A stretch of 5,078 bases of DNA from Candidatus Glassiibacteriota bacterium (GTDB taxonomy: Bacteria; Gemmatimonadota; Glassbacteria; GWA2-58-10): positions 1-5,078 of the forward strand of contig JAFGTO010000538.1 of assembly GCA_016934095.1 (NCBI GenBank), read 5' to 3'. Positions 4,438-5,078 of this stretch are shown one piece after another; the first letter of the stretch is position 1, and each line of letters begins with the position of its first letter. The position numbers and the translations under genes were made by a program. The notes under the pieces are model-generated. The model worked only from the letters and a program-made list of their open reading frames with translations. It was not told the DNA's origin and did no database searches.

Positions 4438-5078
4438 ATGTCCAGATTTCCGCGCTTAGAAGTCCTGAACAGCATGGTAGGGGTGGGAGTGATCCCGGTC
4501 TTTTACAACCCTGACCTGGAGACAGCCAAGAACATCGTACGCGCCTGCCGCAAGGGTGGGGCGCGATGCATCGAGTTCACCAACCGCGGCGACCACGCGG
4601 TGGAGATCTTTTCCTTGCTGGAGAGCCACTTTGCGGCCGAGGACCCCGGGGCCGTGCTCGGCGTGGGCTCGGTATTGGACCCAGGCACTGCGGCGATGTA
4701 TATCAACGCGGGGGCAGCGTTCGTAGTCGGGCCGGTGCTCAATGAAGAGGTAGCGCGCGTCTGTAACCGCCGCAAGGTTGCCTACAGCCCGGGCTGCGGG
4801 TCCGTGTCCGAGATCAGCCGGGCCGAGGAGCTGGGCTGCGAGATCATCAAGATCTTCCCCGGCGGCCAGGTCGGCGGCCCCGCGTTCGTCAAGGCGGTTA
4901 AAGGGCCCATGCCCTGGACCAGTATCATGCCCACCGGCGGGGTGGATTCCACCGAGGAGAGTATCGGCGCCTGGATCGGCGCCGGCTGTGTCTGCCTGGG
5001 CATGGGCAGCAAGCTGATCACCAAGGAGCTGGTCGCCGCCCGCGACTGGGAAGCGGTTGCCGAAAACGTGTCCCGGAC
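4438..5078 (+). CDS. eda: KDPG/KHG aldolase-family protein, C-terminus beyond window
   Basis: This class I (Schiff-base) aldolase family splits 2-keto-3-deoxy-6-phosphogluconate into pyruvate and glyceraldehyde-3-phosphate, or acts on 4-hydroxy-2-oxoglutarate. The 213 visible codons align along nearly the whole E. coli enzyme, so probably only a few residues are missing. Landmarks are VIPVFYN (18-24), E46 of the catalytic IEFTNRGD segment (45-52), GVGSVLDP (75-82) and FVVGPVLNEE (95-104). The Schiff-base K138 lies in IIKIFPGG (136-143), the phosphate-site PTGG at 165-168, and GMGSK at 188-192. E. coli has EVTLRT where this protein has EFTNRG, and GAGTV where it has GVGSV. I recall the EFTNRGD form from Bacteroidetes-like sequences. 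GAGGA (4426-4430), seven bases before the ATG, supports the start. TATAAG at 4361-4366 could be a -10 but lacks a good -35. The gene may open a sugar-acid operon. The substrate is uncertain between KDPG and related keto-acids. Confidence 0.9.
   Translation, partial: MSRFPRLEVLNSMVGVGVIPVFYNPDLETAKNIVRACRKGGARCIEFTNRGDHAVEIFSLLESHFAAEDPGAVLGVGSVLDPGTAAMYINAGAAFVVGPVLNEEVARVCNRRKVAYSPGCGSVSEISRAEELGCEIIKIFPGGQVGGPAFVKAVKGPMPWTSIMPTGGVDSTEESIGAWIGAGCVCLGMGSKLITKELVAARDWEAVAENVSR

Overview
The window is a GC-rich bacterial stretch with five recognisable protein genes, all housekeeping or catabolic. No phage genes, insertion sequences, CRISPR arrays, rRNAs or tRNAs are visible. The ferredoxin is of the single-cluster type familiar from anaerobes such as Thermotoga. 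The PdxB and the Bacteroidetes-like KDPG aldolase fit an anaerobic, uncultured-type bacterium near the Bacteroidetes/FCB radiation. That placement is inference from remembered family resemblance and cannot be proven here.

Layout from left to right. Positions 1-257 are intergenic and carry a strong palindromic repeat. Positions 258-1406 (+) encode erythronate-4-phosphate dehydrogenase (pdxB, vitamin B6 synthesis). It converges on a short corrinoid adenosyltransferase (cobO/btuR family, 1450-1962, -). Further right on the minus strand is a 62-residue [4Fe-4S] ferredoxin (2182-2370), followed by a long perfect terminator-like hairpin. Positions 2383-3026 are about 640 bases without a convincing gene. 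They contain interleaved inverted repeats in front of the ferredoxin, two more copies of the palindromic repeat, an unassigned AT-richer stretch, and a good sigma70-type promoter. That promoter drives an M20D amidohydrolase (3027-4250, +). A 187-base gap leads to a KDPG/KHG aldolase-family gene (4438 onward, +) that runs off the right edge, probably missing only a few residues.

The genes do not form one operon. PdxB and the adenosyltransferase serve two cofactor pathways (PLP and adenosylcobalamin) but are convergent. The ferredoxin has its own leader and terminator. The amidohydrolase and the aldolase are separated by hairpins, and the aldolase may begin a sugar-acid operon that continues outside the window.

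I found no clearly new biological system. The most noteworthy non-genic signal is a family of three diverged palindromic repeats (81-137, 2483-2537 and 2570-2600), with the first inverted relative to the other two. Next is a pair of interleaved, mutually exclusive inverted repeats directly upstream of the ferredoxin.
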